Origin: Maricaulis maris
GTDB lineage: Bacteria; Pseudomonadota; Alphaproteobacteria; Caulobacterales; Maricaulaceae
Assembly: GCF_036322705.1 (NCBI RefSeq)
Contig: NZ_AP027270.1
Coordinates: 2,667,501-2,731,500, forward strand
DNA: 64,000 nucleotides
Direction of reading: 5' to 3'
This document shows positions 45,344 through 54,908 of the stretch, one piece after another (the stretch's first letter is position 1; every line of letters begins with the position of its first letter). Made by a program: the position numbers and the translations under genes. Below the pieces are notes generated by a model, which was given only the letters and a program-made list of their open reading frames with translations, did no database searches and was not told where the DNA came from.

Positions 45344-45808
45344 ATGTCTTTCAAAACCATTCTCGCAGCCGGCATCGCCGTCGCTTCCTTCGCCGGTCTC
45401 GCCGCCGCCCAGGACTGGTCCGCCAACCCGACCTTCGGTTCGGTCTCGCTCAGCGCTGGTTTCGCGCCGGATCCCTACACCGTCGCCATCACCGCCGGCG
45501 GTACGATCGAAGCCTCGAACATCTCCCCGTCCTGCCGCGGCATGATTGCCAACGCACCGGATTTCCGCCTGCAATACAATGCCGGCTCGCTGCCGCTCTA
45601 CATCAGCGCCTATTCCAGTGCCGACACCACGCTGGTGATCAACGGCCCGGACGGCTCCTGGTATTGCAATGACGACACCAACGGCCTGAACCCGTCGCTC
45701 GCCTGGGGCTCGCCGATGTCCGGCCAGTACGACATCTGGATCGGCACCTACGGTTCCAACAGCGACCTGGCCTCGTCCACGCTGCGCATTTCCGAGCTCG
45801 GCGACTAA
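45344..45808 (+). CDS. Small secreted beta-rich protein
   Basis: A 154-residue protein with a signal peptide (MSFKTILAAGIAVASFAGLAAA, cut before QDW). The mature part is rich in Ser, Gly, Tyr and Trp and reads as beta-strands, e.g. YTVAITAGGTIEAS and GQYDIWIGTYGS. Two cysteines (SCRG and YCND) could bond. It resembles pre-peptidase C-terminal/PPC-like beta-sandwich domains. It is encoded alone with a strong terminator. Function unknown. Confidence 0.75.
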   Translation: MSFKTILAAGIAVASFAGLAAAQDWSANPTFGSVSLSAGFAPDPYTVAITAGGTIEASNISPSCRGMIANAPDFRLQYNAGSLPLYISAYSSADTTLVINGPDGSWYCNDDTNGLNPSLAWGSPMSGQYDIWIGTYGSNSDLASSTLRISELGD

Positions 45809-45840
45809 TCACGCCAGCGGGATACCCGGAATGAGAAAAC

Positions 45841-45867
45841 CCCCGGCCAGACGGCCGGGGGTTTTTT
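45841..45867 (+). terminator. Rho-independent terminator after the secreted protein gene
   Basis: CCCCGGCC (45841-45848) pairs with GGCCGGGG (45853-45860), loop AGAC, then G and a run of six T. A leading AAAA makes it usable from the other side for the fba gene. Confidence 0.85.
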
Positions 45868-45895
45868 GGTACGTCCGATACAAAAAGTGGAAGGC

Positions 45896-46933
45896 CTACG
45901 CCGTCTCTTTTTCCATCGCCGGCTTGTACTCGCCCAGCGAGGCCAGACCGTTCATCCGGGCGCGGTGGTTGAAGGCGGCTTGGGCGGCGGCATAGTTCTC
46001 GGACTTGCCGGCCCAGGCTTTCAGCGGGGCGGCCTGCAGGGCGCGACCATAGGAGAAGGTCATCGGCCAGGGCAGGTCATAGGCCTCGTTCATGATGGCG
46101 AGGTGCTCGGTGGCTTCCTCGTCGCTCTGGCCGCCCGACAGGAAGGCAATGCCCGGAACCGCGGCCGGCACGCAATTGGCCAGGCACTGGACCGTCATGT
46201 CGGCGACTTCCTCGGCCGAGGCGCGATCGCCATTGGTGGTGCCGGAGATGACCATGTTCGGCTTCAGGATCGTGCCTTCCAGCACGACGCCGTGATCGAA
46301 CAGTTCGCGGTACAGCGTCTTGAGGGCGAATTCGGTGACTTCGTAGCAACGCTCGATCGAGTGATCGCCATCCATGATGACTTCCGGCTCGACGATCGGA
46401 ACGATATTGGCTTCCTGGCACAGCGCCGCATAACGGGCCAGGGCGTGCATGTTGGTGTTGATGCAATACTGGCTGGGGACGCTCTCATCGCCGTCCTGGC
46501 CGATATTGATAACCGCGCGCCACTTCGCGAAGCGGGCGCCGAGCTCGTAGTATTCGGCCAGGCGCTCGCGCAGGCCATCGAGACCTTCGGTGATCGTCTC
46601 ACCCTCGGCACCGGCCAGCGCCTTGGCGCCCATATCGACCTTGATGCCCGGGATCGAGCCGGCATCGGTGATCAGCTTGGCCAGCGGGGTGCCGTCCTTG
46701 GCGCTCTGGCGCAGGGTCTCGTCGTAAAGGATGACGCCGGAGATGTGCTCGCTCATCGCCGGTTCGGTGCGGAACAGCATTTCGCGCCAGTCGCGGCGAT
46801 TATCGGCGGTGTTCTCCAGACCGATCGAGGCAAAGCGCTTGCCGATCGTGCCGGTCGACTCATCGGCGGCCAGAATACCCTTGCCCGGTGCCACCAGGGC
46901 GCAGGCGATTTCGTTGAGTTGATCGAGATCCAT
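45896..46933 (-). CDS. Class I fructose-bisphosphate aldolase
   Basis: A 345-residue class I (Schiff-base) aldolase. It starts with ALVAPGKGILAADESTGTIGKRF, the eukaryote-like class I hallmark, and has YCINTNMHALARYA, VPIVEPEVIMDGDH and the Schiff-base Lys stretch in EGTILKPNMVI. It cleaves fructose-1,6-bisphosphate to GAP and DHAP. It lies 176 bases downstream of pgk with its own upstream region, so it has a separate promoter. Confidence 0.94.
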   Translation of the reverse strand: MDLDQLNEIACALVAPGKGILAADESTGTIGKRFASIGLENTADNRRDWREMLFRTEPAMSEHISGVILYDETLRQSAKDGTPLAKLITDAGSIPGIKVDMGAKALAGAEGETITEGLDGLRERLAEYYELGARFAKWRAVINIGQDGDESVPSQYCINTNMHALARYAALCQEANIVPIVEPEVIMDGDHSIERCYEVTEFALKTLYRELFDHGVVLEGTILKPNMVISGTTNGDRASAEEVADMTVQCLANCVPAAVPGIAFLSGGQSDEEATEHLAIMNEAYDLPWPMTFSYGRALQAAPLKAWAGKSENYAAAQAAFNHRARMNGLASLGEYKPAMEKETA

Positions 46934-47074
46934 CAGGATACCCCCAGCTGTTCAAGCATGATGAGACAGACACCCGCCTGCCCGTTCCGACTGCCGCCCT
47001 TTTAGCCCGGAGCGGCGTGAATTCCCACTGGTCCGGCGCGGATTTTCGCGCCTCGCCAAGTAATTTATGTTACC

Positions 47075-47086
47075 GATACCATTACC
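47075..47086. promoter_or_regulatory. Candidate LacI-type operator upstream of fba
   Basis: GATACCATTACC. It differs at two of twelve positions from GATAACGTTACC at 49579-49590 upstream of gap. The two share the form GATA-n-C-n-TTACC, an imperfect dyad. It lies about 140 bp before the fba start, between it and pgk. Confidence 0.4.
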
Positions 47087-47109
47087 TGTGTGGCAAGTCA
47101 TCCAGCCGC

Positions 47110-48321
47110 TCAGGCCACCAGCTCAACCTCTCCCGAGACGGCGGCGACGCCCGGCAGGGTCTTGCCTTCCATCCATTCGAGGAAGGCCCCGCCGGCGGTC
47201 GAGATGAAAGTGAAATCACCCGCGACACCGGCCTGGTTGAGCGCGGCGACCGTATCACCTCCACCGGCCACGGCGATCAACTCGCCCTCGGCCGAGGCAC
47301 GGGCGGCGTGCCGGGCGGTTTCCACCGTCGCGGTATCGAAAGGCGGCGTCTCGAACGCCCCGAGCGGACCATTCCAGATCAGCGTCGCAGCCTTGTCGAT
47401 CGCCTGCCCGAGCGCCACGACCGTAGCCGGTCCGCAATCGAGGATCATTTCGTCCTCGCCGACCTCACTGGTCGCTGCGAGGCGGGTTTCCGGGTTCGGC
47501 TTAAACTCCTTGGCCAGGACGACATCGCTCGGCAGCATGATCTTGCAGCCGCTCTGTTCCGCCACCGCAAGGATGGCGCGCGCCGTATCGACGAGATCGC
47601 GCTCGCACAGGCTGACGCCGACCTTGATGCCCTGCGCATAGAGCAGGGTGTTGGCCATGCCGCCGCCGACGAAAAGCGTGTCGACCTTCTTCACCAGGTT
47701 TTGCAGGAGCTCGATCTTGGTCGAGACCTTGGCACCGCCCACCAGGGCGATGACCGGACGCTTCGGGCTTTCCAGCGCCGCCACCAGATGATCCATCTCG
47801 CGCTGCAGGGCGAGACCGGCATAGGACGGCAGGTGATGGGTTACGCCCTCGGTCGAGCCATGCGCCCGGTGCGCCGCCGAGAAGGCGTCGTTGACGTAGA
47901 GATCACCGAGCTCGGCCAGGGCCGCCGCGAACGCCGGATCATTCTTTTCCTCGCCGGCGTCAAACCGGGTGTTCTCCATCAGCAGGACTTCGCCGGCCGC
48001 CAGATCCATCGTCGCCGACACCGCATCGGGTCCGGTCACGACGGTCGAGAAATAGACGGCTTCACCGAGCAGGTCGGCGAGCGGCTGACAGACCGGCTCG
48101 AGCGACATCTCGGGCACCACAGCGCCCTTGGGACGACCGAAATGAGCCAGGAGAACGACTTTCGCGCCCTTTTCGGTGAGGTATTCAATGGTCGGGATGG
48201 CGGCCTCCAGACGCGTCGCGTCGCTGACCTGCCCGTCCTTCATCGGCACGTTGAAATCGACACGGACAAGCACGCGCTTGCCGGCAACATCGGCATCCTG
48301 GATGCGACGGATCGTGGTCAT
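47110..48321 (-). CDS. pgk: Phosphoglycerate kinase
   Basis: A 403-residue PGK. N-terminal substrate site [25 protein letters not shown], the hinge region [13 protein letters not shown] and nucleotide site GNGPLGAFE-like ([10 protein letters not shown]) and GGGDTVAAL are all present. It transfers phosphate between 1,3-BPG and ADP. gap lies 25 bases upstream on the same strand, so gap-pgk form an operon. Confidence 0.97.
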   Translation of the reverse strand: MTTIRRIQDADVAGKRVLVRVDFNVPMKDGQVSDATRLEAAIPTIEYLTEKGAKVVLLAHFGRPKGAVVPEMSLEPVCQPLADLLGEAVYFSTVVTGPDAVSATMDLAAGEVLLMENTRFDAGEEKNDPAFAAALAELGDLYVNDAFSAAHRAHGSTEGVTHHLPSYAGLALQREMDHLVAALESPKRPVIALVGGAKVSTKIELLQNLVKKVDTLFVGGGMANTLLYAQGIKVGVSLCERDLVDTARAILAVAEQSGCKIMLPSDVVLAKEFKPNPETRLAATSEVGEDEMILDCGPATVVALGQAIDKAATLIWNGPLGAFETPPFDTATVETARHAARASAEGELIAVAGGGDTVAALNQAGVAGDFTFISTAGGAFLEWMEGKTLPGVAAVSGEVELVA

Positions 48322-48346
48322 GGCGAGGCCTTTTCAGCGTCTGCGA

Positions 48347-49357
48347 TTACAGGAATTTGCCCATCGCCACGGTCGTGTCGACCATGCGGCAGGCAAAGCC
48401 CCACTCATTGTCATACCAGGTCATGACCCGGGCCAGGCGCTCATCGATGACCTTGATCTTGTCGAGGGCGACGATGGAGGAGCGGCTGTCATGGTTATAG
48501 TCGATCGAGACCAGCGGCAGGGTGTCATAGCCCAGCACGCCCTTCATCGGACCATCGGCCGCCGCCTTGATGGCTTCGGCGAGTTCCTCGGCCGTGGTGG
48601 CGCGACCCGGGGTGAAGACAAGGTCGATCAGCGACACGTTCGGGGTCGGCACGCGCACGGCGGCGCCGTCGAGCTTGCCGATCAGCTCCGGCAGGACGAG
48701 ACCGACCGCCTTGGCCGCGCCGGTCGAGGTCGGGACCATCGACATCGCGGCCGCGCGGGCGCGGTGCAGGTCCTTGTGATTGCGGTCCAGAGTCGGCTGG
48801 TCGCCGGTATAGGCGTGGATCGTCGTCATGTGACCGCGCTCGATACCGACCGCGTCATTGAGCACCTTGGCCACCGGGGCGAGACCATTGGTGGTGCAGG
48901 AGGCGTTGGAGACGATGATGTCCTGGGCCGTCAGCTGGTCGTGATTGACGCCATAGACGATCGTCTTGTCGGCATTCTTGGCCGGGGCCGAGACCAGCAC
49001 CCGCTTGGCGCCCGCCTCGATATGGGCCATCGACGCCTCTTTCGAGTTGAAGGCGCCGGTGCATTCCATGACCACATCAATGCCCATGTCCCCCCAGGGC
49101 AGTTCGGCCGGATTGCGATTCGAGACTTTCCGGATCTTGCCGAAGCCGGCATCGATCCAGTCATCGCCGACCTTGATCTCACCGGGATAGCGACCGTGCA
49201 CGCTGTCATAGGTCAGCAGGTGGGCATTGGTTTCCGGGGTGGAACTGTCGTTGATCGCGACGATCTCGACTTCATCCCAGCGCTTGTTCTCGAGAACCGC
49301 GCGCAGCGCCAGACGGCCAATACGGCCAAAACCGGTAATCGCAACCCGAAGGGCCAT
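48347..49357 (-). CDS. gap: Glyceraldehyde-3-phosphate dehydrogenase, type I
   Basis: A 336-residue GAPDH. The NAD site is ITGFGRIGRLALRA, and the catalytic Cys is in SNASCTTNGLAPV. Both are typical of the glycolytic type I enzyme. First gene of the gap-pgk unit; the class I aldolase gene follows, so a segment of lower glycolysis is grouped here. Confidence 0.97.
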   Translation of the reverse strand: MALRVAITGFGRIGRLALRAVLENKRWDEVEIVAINDSSTPETNAHLLTYDSVHGRYPGEIKVGDDWIDAGFGKIRKVSNRNPAELPWGDMGIDVVMECTGAFNSKEASMAHIEAGAKRVLVSAPAKNADKTIVYGVNHDQLTAQDIIVSNASCTTNGLAPVAKVLNDAVGIERGHMTTIHAYTGDQPTLDRNHKDLHRARAAAMSMVPTSTGAAKAVGLVLPELIGKLDGAAVRVPTPNVSLIDLVFTPGRATTAEELAEAIKAAADGPMKGVLGYDTLPLVSIDYNHDSRSSIVALDKIKVIDERLARVMTWYDNEWGFACRMVDTTVAMGKFL

Positions 49358-49742
49358 GCTCTAATCTCCATGTCAGCACTCCGGACCCGAGGCGTGTCCG
49401 AAGGAAGTTGGCGCGGATTTAACGGCCTTTCCGGCCGCAGTCCACCGATGCAGTGCGGCAAATCGGTCGGAGACGGAATTATTTCCAATTCAGGTCAACG
49501 CAGACGTTTTACGCACATCCTTCCAACTTCATGCAAACATGTTGCCGAATTTCCCGAAAATCCGCATCAACGATCAATGATAACGTTACCGTTTGCACCA
49601 CCGGTTCGCGCCACTTCGCCCGAGCGCACCGGTCATGCGCCCCTTTCCGCAACAGCGCCCAGAGCAGGCAGGGCCTTGCCATGCCCCCTTCCCGCTGCGA
49701 GAACCAAGCCTCCAGGGAATAGACGTCAAGGGCAGACGTAAT
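49358..49742. other. Intergenic region between gap and sqdB, with a candidate operator
   Basis: About 385 bases between divergent genes; base composition is less GC-rich in the middle. At 49579-49590 it holds GATAACGTTACC (core TAACGTTA is a perfect dyad), similar to the motif before fba. No reading frame with family features is seen. Promoters for gap (minus) and sqdB (plus) should lie here. Confidence 0.5.
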
Positions 49743-50951
49743 ATGAAAGTGATCGTACTCGGTGGCGACGGCTTCTGTGGATGGCCGACCGCACTCCATC
49801 TTTCCAATCTCGGCCATGACGTCGTCATCGTCGACAATCTCTCGCGCCGCAAGATCGACATCGAACTCGAGGTCGAAAGCCTGACCCCGATCCGTCCGAT
49901 GTCGGAACGCCTGGCCGCGTGGAAAGAGGTGTCGGGTCGCGACATATCCTTCATCAACATGAATATCGGCAAGGATTACCAGGAGCTGGTCGATCTGATC
50001 GAGGCCGAACGGCCAGACACGATCGTGCACTTCGCCGAGCAGCGCGCCGCGCCCTATTCGATGAAGTCGGCGCGCCACAAGCGCTATACGGTCGACAACA
50101 ATCTCAACGCCACCAATGACGTGCTCGCCGCGATCGTCGAGACGGGTCGCGACATCCACCTCGTCCACCTCGGCACGATGGGCGTCTATGGCTATGGCAC
50201 GGCCGGGATGAAGATCCCCGAGGGCTATCTCAAGGTGAAGATCCAGACGGATGACGGTCTGAAAGACCAGGAAATCCTCTATCCGGCCAATCCGGGCTCA
50301 ATCTATCACATGACCAAGACCCAGGATCAGCTCTTCTTCCATTTCTACAACAAGAACGACAAGGTGAAGATCACCGATCTCCACCAGGGCATCGTCTGGG
50401 GCACGCAGACCGACGAGACCAAGCGCGATGAGCGCCTGATCAACCGCTTCGACTATGACGGAGATTACGGCACGGTGCTGAACCGCTTCCTGATGCAGGC
50501 TGCGGTCAATTATCCGATGACGGTGCATGGCACCGGCGGCCAGACACGTGCCTTCATCCACATCCAGGACACGGTGCGCTGCATCCAGCTGGCGGTCGAG
50601 AACCCGCCGCAAACCGGCGACAAGGTCCACATCCTCAACCAGATGACCGAGACGCACCGCGTCCGCGACCTGGCCAAGATGATTGCCGACCTGGCCGGCG
50701 CCGAGATGCAACTCGTCCCGAACCCGCGCAACGAGGCGGACGAAAACGACCTCCATGTCGAGAATGACACCTTCCTCAAGCTCGGCCTGAACCCGACCAC
50801 GCTGGCTGACGGCCTGATGGAAGAGGTCACCGAGATCGCGCGCAAATATGCCGATCGCTGCGACCGCTCGAAAATTCCCTGCATCTCCTATTGGGGCAAG
50901 GGCCGCGAAGATGCGGCAGCCGCCAAGCCGGCAGAAAACGCGGCGGAATAG
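49743..50951 (+). CDS. sqdB: UDP-sulfoquinovose synthase
   Basis: A 402-residue extended SDR that makes UDP-sulfoquinovose from UDP-glucose and sulfite, the head group of the lipid SQDG. It starts [19 protein letters not shown] with VDNLSRR, and has [12 protein letters not shown] and the catalytic YHMTK ([12 protein letters not shown]). The match to SQD1/SqdB is strong. The ATG at 49743 was chosen over a longer frame. No sqdC/sqdD glycosyltransferase gene follows in this window. Confidence 0.95.
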   Translation: MKVIVLGGDGFCGWPTALHLSNLGHDVVIVDNLSRRKIDIELEVESLTPIRPMSERLAAWKEVSGRDISFINMNIGKDYQELVDLIEAERPDTIVHFAEQRAAPYSMKSARHKRYTVDNNLNATNDVLAAIVETGRDIHLVHLGTMGVYGYGTAGMKIPEGYLKVKIQTDDGLKDQEILYPANPGSIYHMTKTQDQLFFHFYNKNDKVKITDLHQGIVWGTQTDETKRDERLINRFDYDGDYGTVLNRFLMQAAVNYPMTVHGTGGQTRAFIHIQDTVRCIQLAVENPPQTGDKVHILNQMTETHRVRDLAKMIADLAGAEMQLVPNPRNEADENDLHVENDTFLKLGLNPTTLADGLMEEVTEIARKYADRCDRSKIPCISYWGKGREDAAAAKPAENAAE

Positions 50952-50972
50952 GGATTTCCGACTGACAGACAC

Positions 50973-51003
50973 AAGGGGCGCCTCTCGGGGCGCCCCTTTT
51001 TTT
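50973..51003 (+). terminator. Strong terminator after sqdB
   Basis: AAGGGGCGCC (50973-50982) pairs with GGCGCCCCTT (50989-50998), 6-nt loop, then a run of T to 51003. Confidence 0.9.
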
Positions 51004-51070
51004 GTCCGCGCCGCGACGGATATCCGATGCCGGTCCGTATAATACCCGGGACCGACGCGGGAGAGGCGGC

Positions 51071-52441
51071 ATGAGCGGGATCGAGACAGCCATCGCGGTG
51101 ACACGCTTCGGCATGGGCGCGCGACCAGCGGAAATGGCCGCGATCGGCCGCGACGGTCGCGGTTGGCTTGTCGACCAGATCGGCCGCTCCGATCCACTCG
51201 ATGCGAGCGGACTGCGCACCGCCCGCGAGGCCATTCTCTATTTCCGGCAGGAATACCAACCCCGCCTTCAGGCCATCCAGGACGGCACCGCCACCAATCC
51301 CGACACGGCCCAGGAAGAGCTCGGCCGCCTCCTGAGATCAGGCTCGGCCGCCCATATCGCGGCACGGACAGGGCTGGGCCTTCGGACAGCGACCGGCTTT
51401 TCCGAGCGCTGGATCCGCTTCTGGTCCAATCATTTCAGTGTCGCCATGACGTCGCCGCCCATGGCCCTGCTCGCGCCCACCCACGAGATGGAAGCCATCC
51501 GCCCCAACGCCTTCGGCCGGTTCGAGGATCTGCTCCTTGCCGCCGAACTGCATCCGGCCATGCTCTTCTACCTCGATAACGCCCTGTCGGTCGGACCCAA
51601 TTCCCGTCCCGGACGACGCCGCGGTCGCGGCCTCAACGAAAACCTGGCCCGCGAGACGCTCGAGCTGCATACGCTTGGGGTCGAGGGCGGATACAGCCAG
51701 GAGGACATTATCAGCCTCGCCAAGCTGCTGACCGGCTGGACCATCGGCAACGAGCGGTTGCAACACAGCGCCGACCAGATCGGGCGCACGGTCTTCGACG
51801 CGCGTATTCACGAGCCGGGCGCGCAGACCCTGCTCGGTCAGCGCTTCGGCGGGACGGCGCGCGACAAGGCGCCCGACGCCCTGCGCATGCTCGCCCGCCA
51901 GCCACAGACCGCGACCTTCATCGCCACCAAGCTGGCGCGCCACTTCATCGCCGATACGCCGGACGCCGCCGATATCGCGCATATCCGGGAAAGCTTCGTC
52001 CGCACTGAGGGTGACCTCGCGGCGCTGGCCCGCGCGGTGATCACCGCACCGGGCGCCTTCGCGCCGGAGCCCCGCAAGTTCAAGACTCCCGAGGAGTATC
52101 TGGTCTCGGCCTTCCGCGCCCTTGATATCAACCGGCTGCAGCCCCGCGCCCTGGGCGCCTCCCTGCGTGCCCTCGGGCAGGTCCCCTTCCGCGCGCCCTC
52201 GCCGGCAGGCTGGCCGGATACGGAGAGCGAATGGGGCGGACCGGATGCGCTGATGAAACGTCTCGATTTCGCCAATGAACTGGCCCGCCGGGCCGGCGCG
52301 AATGCCGCGCCGCGCGAACGCGGACCACAGATTCTCGGCGACAGGCTGCAGGGCGGCACGGCTCTCGCCATTGCCGCCGCCGAGTCGGCCGAACAGGGTC
52401 TGACCCTGCTCCTGATGTCCCCCGAATTCCTGCGCCGCTAG
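51071..52441 (+). CDS. DUF1800 family protein
   Basis: A 456-residue protein with the DUF1800 pattern: FSERWIRFWSNHFSV, LNENLARETLELHTLGVEGGYSQEDI and LARHFIADTPD. The ATG at 51071 has GGAGAGG upstream. It forms a pair with the DUF1501 gene nine bases downstream, a very common bacterial pairing with no settled function; partners are usually exported. No clear signal peptide is visible here. Confidence 0.88.
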   Translation: MSGIETAIAVTRFGMGARPAEMAAIGRDGRGWLVDQIGRSDPLDASGLRTAREAILYFRQEYQPRLQAIQDGTATNPDTAQEELGRLLRSGSAAHIAARTGLGLRTATGFSERWIRFWSNHFSVAMTSPPMALLAPTHEMEAIRPNAFGRFEDLLLAAELHPAMLFYLDNALSVGPNSRPGRRRGRGLNENLARETLELHTLGVEGGYSQEDIISLAKLLTGWTIGNERLQHSADQIGRTVFDARIHEPGAQTLLGQRFGGTARDKAPDALRMLARQPQTATFIATKLARHFIADTPDAADIAHIRESFVRTEGDLAALARAVITAPGAFAPEPRKFKTPEEYLVSAFRALDINRLQPRALGASLRALGQVPFRAPSPAGWPDTESEWGGPDALMKRLDFANELARRAGANAAPRERGPQILGDRLQGGTALAIAAAESAEQGLTLLLMSPEFLRR

Positions 52442-52450
52442 GAGACAGCC

Positions 52451-53614
52451 ATGACCCGTTTCAGACCCGACCGACGCGAGCTTCTGGCCGGCGCCCTCGC
52501 CACCGGCGCCCTGACCCTGGGCGGCACAAGCCTCGCCCACGCCCGGACGACAACCGACCGCAAGCTTGTGGTTATCATCCTGCGCGGGGCCATGGATGGC
52601 CTCGCCGCCCTGATCCCGGCCGCCGAACCGCGCTATCGCGAGCTGCGCCGCGACCTCGCCATCTCCGGCGGGTTCGATGTCGGTCAGGGCTTCAGCCTGC
52701 ATCCGCGCCTGGCCAATCTGCATCAATCCTGGAGCGCCAGCGAACTGGTCCTGCTGCCAGCGACCGCCACCGGCTATCGCGAGCGCTCGCATTTCGATGG
52801 CCAGGACTATCTCGAAGCCGGTGGCCCGGTGATCCGCGATGGCTGGCTCAATCGGGCCCTGCAGATCTCCACTGACGGCCCTGCGGCTGTCGCGATCGGC
52901 CAGACCGTCCCGCTCATCCTGCGCGGCGAGGCCGCCACGACCTCCTGGTCACCGGGCATCCTGCCCGACCCCAGCGACGGTACGATCGGCCGGCTGATGG
53001 ACCTTTATGCCGGCGATCCGCGACTGGCCGAGACCCTGGCCATGGCCGTCGAGACCGATGCCATCGCCGGTGAGATGTCGATGACCGGCATGGCCGGGGG
53101 CGGACCGGGCCAGGCCTATCTTCAGACCGCACGGGCCGCGGCCAACCTGCTGTCCGCACCGGACGGGCCGGGCCTCGCCGTGATCAGCCTCGATGGCTGG
53201 GACACCCATGTCCGCCAGGGCAGCGATGACGGCCAGCTCGCCAATCGGCTCGGCGCCCTCGACGAAGCGCTCGGTATCCTGCGCGACGGGCTTCAGGCAC
53301 ACTGGTCGTCGACCGCCGTCCTCGTCATGACCGAGTTTGGCCGTACCGTCCGGGCCAATGGCTCCGGCGGCACCGATCACGGTACGGCGGGCACGGCCTT
53401 CCTGCTCGGCGGCGCCGTCCGCGGCGGCCGCATCATCGGCGACTGGCCCGGCCTCGACACACTCCATGAGGACCGCGACCTGATCCCCGCCAACCGTACC
53501 GAAGACCTCTGCCGCACCGTTCTGGCCGAGCATTGGGGTCTTGATCGCAGCGATCTGGACCGGCGGGTATTTCCCGATCTCGGAGGCGGCGGGTTCAGTG
53601 GGCTGATCGGCTAG
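52451..53614 (+). CDS. DUF1501 family protein, Tat-exported
   Basis: A 387-residue protein with a twin-arginine signal (DRRELLAGALATGALTLGG, cut near AHA). It has LVVIILRGAMDGLAALIPAAEP, GWDTHVRQGS and MTEFGRTVRANGSGGTDHGTAG, the alkaline-phosphatase-superfamily-like DUF1501 motifs. Tat transport suggests that it folds, perhaps with metal, before export. Coupled to the DUF1800 gene. Its stop overlaps the convergent argE stop by four bases. Confidence 0.9.
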   Translation: MTRFRPDRRELLAGALATGALTLGGTSLAHARTTTDRKLVVIILRGAMDGLAALIPAAEPRYRELRRDLAISGGFDVGQGFSLHPRLANLHQSWSASELVLLPATATGYRERSHFDGQDYLEAGGPVIRDGWLNRALQISTDGPAAVAIGQTVPLILRGEAATTSWSPGILPDPSDGTIGRLMDLYAGDPRLAETLAMAVETDAIAGEMSMTGMAGGGPGQAYLQTARAAANLLSAPDGPGLAVISLDGWDTHVRQGSDDGQLANRLGALDEALGILRDGLQAHWSSTAVLVMTEFGRTVRANGSGGTDHGTAGTAFLLGGAVRGGRIIGDWPGLDTLHEDRDLIPANRTEDLCRTVLAEHWGLDRSDLDRRVFPDLGGGGFSGLIG

Positions 53615-54780
53615 CCCTCCAGCACCCGCACCATCTTTTCAAGGAAGACGCAGCACTGGTCGAGTTGGTCGATGGCGACGAACTCGTCGGGCTGGTGGGC
53701 CTGGCTGATCGAGCCGGGGCCGCACACAACCACACTCAAACCGGCGGCCTGGAACTGGCCGGCCTCGGTGCCGTAGGACACGACGCGGGTGGAATTGTCG
53801 CCGGTCAGCTGGCGCGCGAGACGTTCCGCGGCGCCCTCGGTTTCCGGCGCGAAGGCCGGCACGTCCGAGCGCACGCGGACCTTGATCGAGGCCTCCGGCG
53901 CGCTTTTGCGCATCTCGGCTTCGATCTCGGCCGCGCGCTCACGCAGACCGGCCGCGATGGCGTGCGGGTCATCCCAGGGACAGGGCCGCATCAGCGTGCC
54001 GAACTCGCAATCGAGCGCGAGGATGTTGAGCGCCGTACCGCCCTTGATCTCACCAATGGTCAGCGTGCCATGGGCCGGCGAGAACGGGCTGTCGTCCGGC
54101 GCCGCGGCTTCCATCCTGGCGGCTTCATCGACCAGGTATTGCATCAGCGGCACGGCATGGGTGATGGCGCAGGCGCCGTCCTTCACCAGAGAGGAATGCG
54201 CCTCGCGGCCGCGCACCGTCACCACCATCGAGAACAGCCCCTTGTGGGCGGTCACGACCTTCATGTCGGTCGGCTCTCCGACCACGACCATGGACGGCTT
54301 GACCGGGCCTTCCATGATCCGGTCGATCAGGGCCGGCGCGCCGAGGCAGCCGACTTCCTCGTCAAAGGACAGGGCGATATGGATCGGCTTTTTCAGCGCC
54401 GCCGAGGCGATCATCGGTGCCAGGGCCAGGATGCAGGCGGAAAAGCCCTTCATGTCACAGGTGCCGCGGCCATAGAGACGGCCATCGCCCTTGTCGGTCA
54501 GCACCCAGGGATCGGACGTCCAGGGCTGGCCATCGACCGGCACCACATCGGTATGACCGGACAGCACCACGCCGCCATCAACCGCCGGGCCGAAGCGGGC
54601 GTGCAGGTTGGCCTTCGTGCCATCCTCGTTGGGGATGCGCTCGCAGACCGCTCCCAAGGCCAGCAGCCTGGCCTCGACATGGTCGATCAGCGGCAGGTTG
54701 GTTTCGCGCGAGGTGGTATCGAAGGCGATCAGGTCGCGCAGTTCGGCGATGGCGGTGTCGAGCTTTGTGGAGACGGGCAT
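53611..54780 (-). CDS. argE: Acetylornithine deacetylase
   Basis: A 389-residue M20-family deacylase. It shows LSGHTDVVPVDGQPW, GRGTCDMKGFSACIL, SFDEEVGCLGAPALI and, later, GTEAGQFQAAGLSVVVCGPGSI, the ArgE pattern. It removes acetate from N-acetylornithine in arginine synthesis. DapE relatives are similar, so the specificity is probable. Single gene. Confidence 0.9.
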   Translation of the reverse strand: MPVSTKLDTAIAELRDLIAFDTTSRETNLPLIDHVEARLLALGAVCERIPNEDGTKANLHARFGPAVDGGVVLSGHTDVVPVDGQPWTSDPWVLTDKGDGRLYGRGTCDMKGFSACILALAPMIASAALKKPIHIALSFDEEVGCLGAPALIDRIMEGPVKPSMVVVGEPTDMKVVTAHKGLFSMVVTVRGREAHSSLVKDGACAITHAVPLMQYLVDEAARMEAAAPDDSPFSPAHGTLTIGEIKGGTALNILALDCEFGTLMRPCPWDDPHAIAAGLRERAAEIEAEMRKSAPEASIKVRVRSDVPAFAPETEGAAERLARQLTGDNSTRVVSYGTEAGQFQAAGLSVVVCGPGSISQAHQPDEFVAIDQLDQCCVFLEKMVRVLEG

Positions 54781-54908
54781 GAGAACAATCTGATCCGTAT
54801 TTGGCTGTCCCCGTTATGGGGTTTTTTACAGCGTTATCAAACAGCGCTGCGCCGGTCGAACCGGCCGGGGCATACTGGCGGCTTCTCAGTATGGGACCCG
54901 AAGACCCG

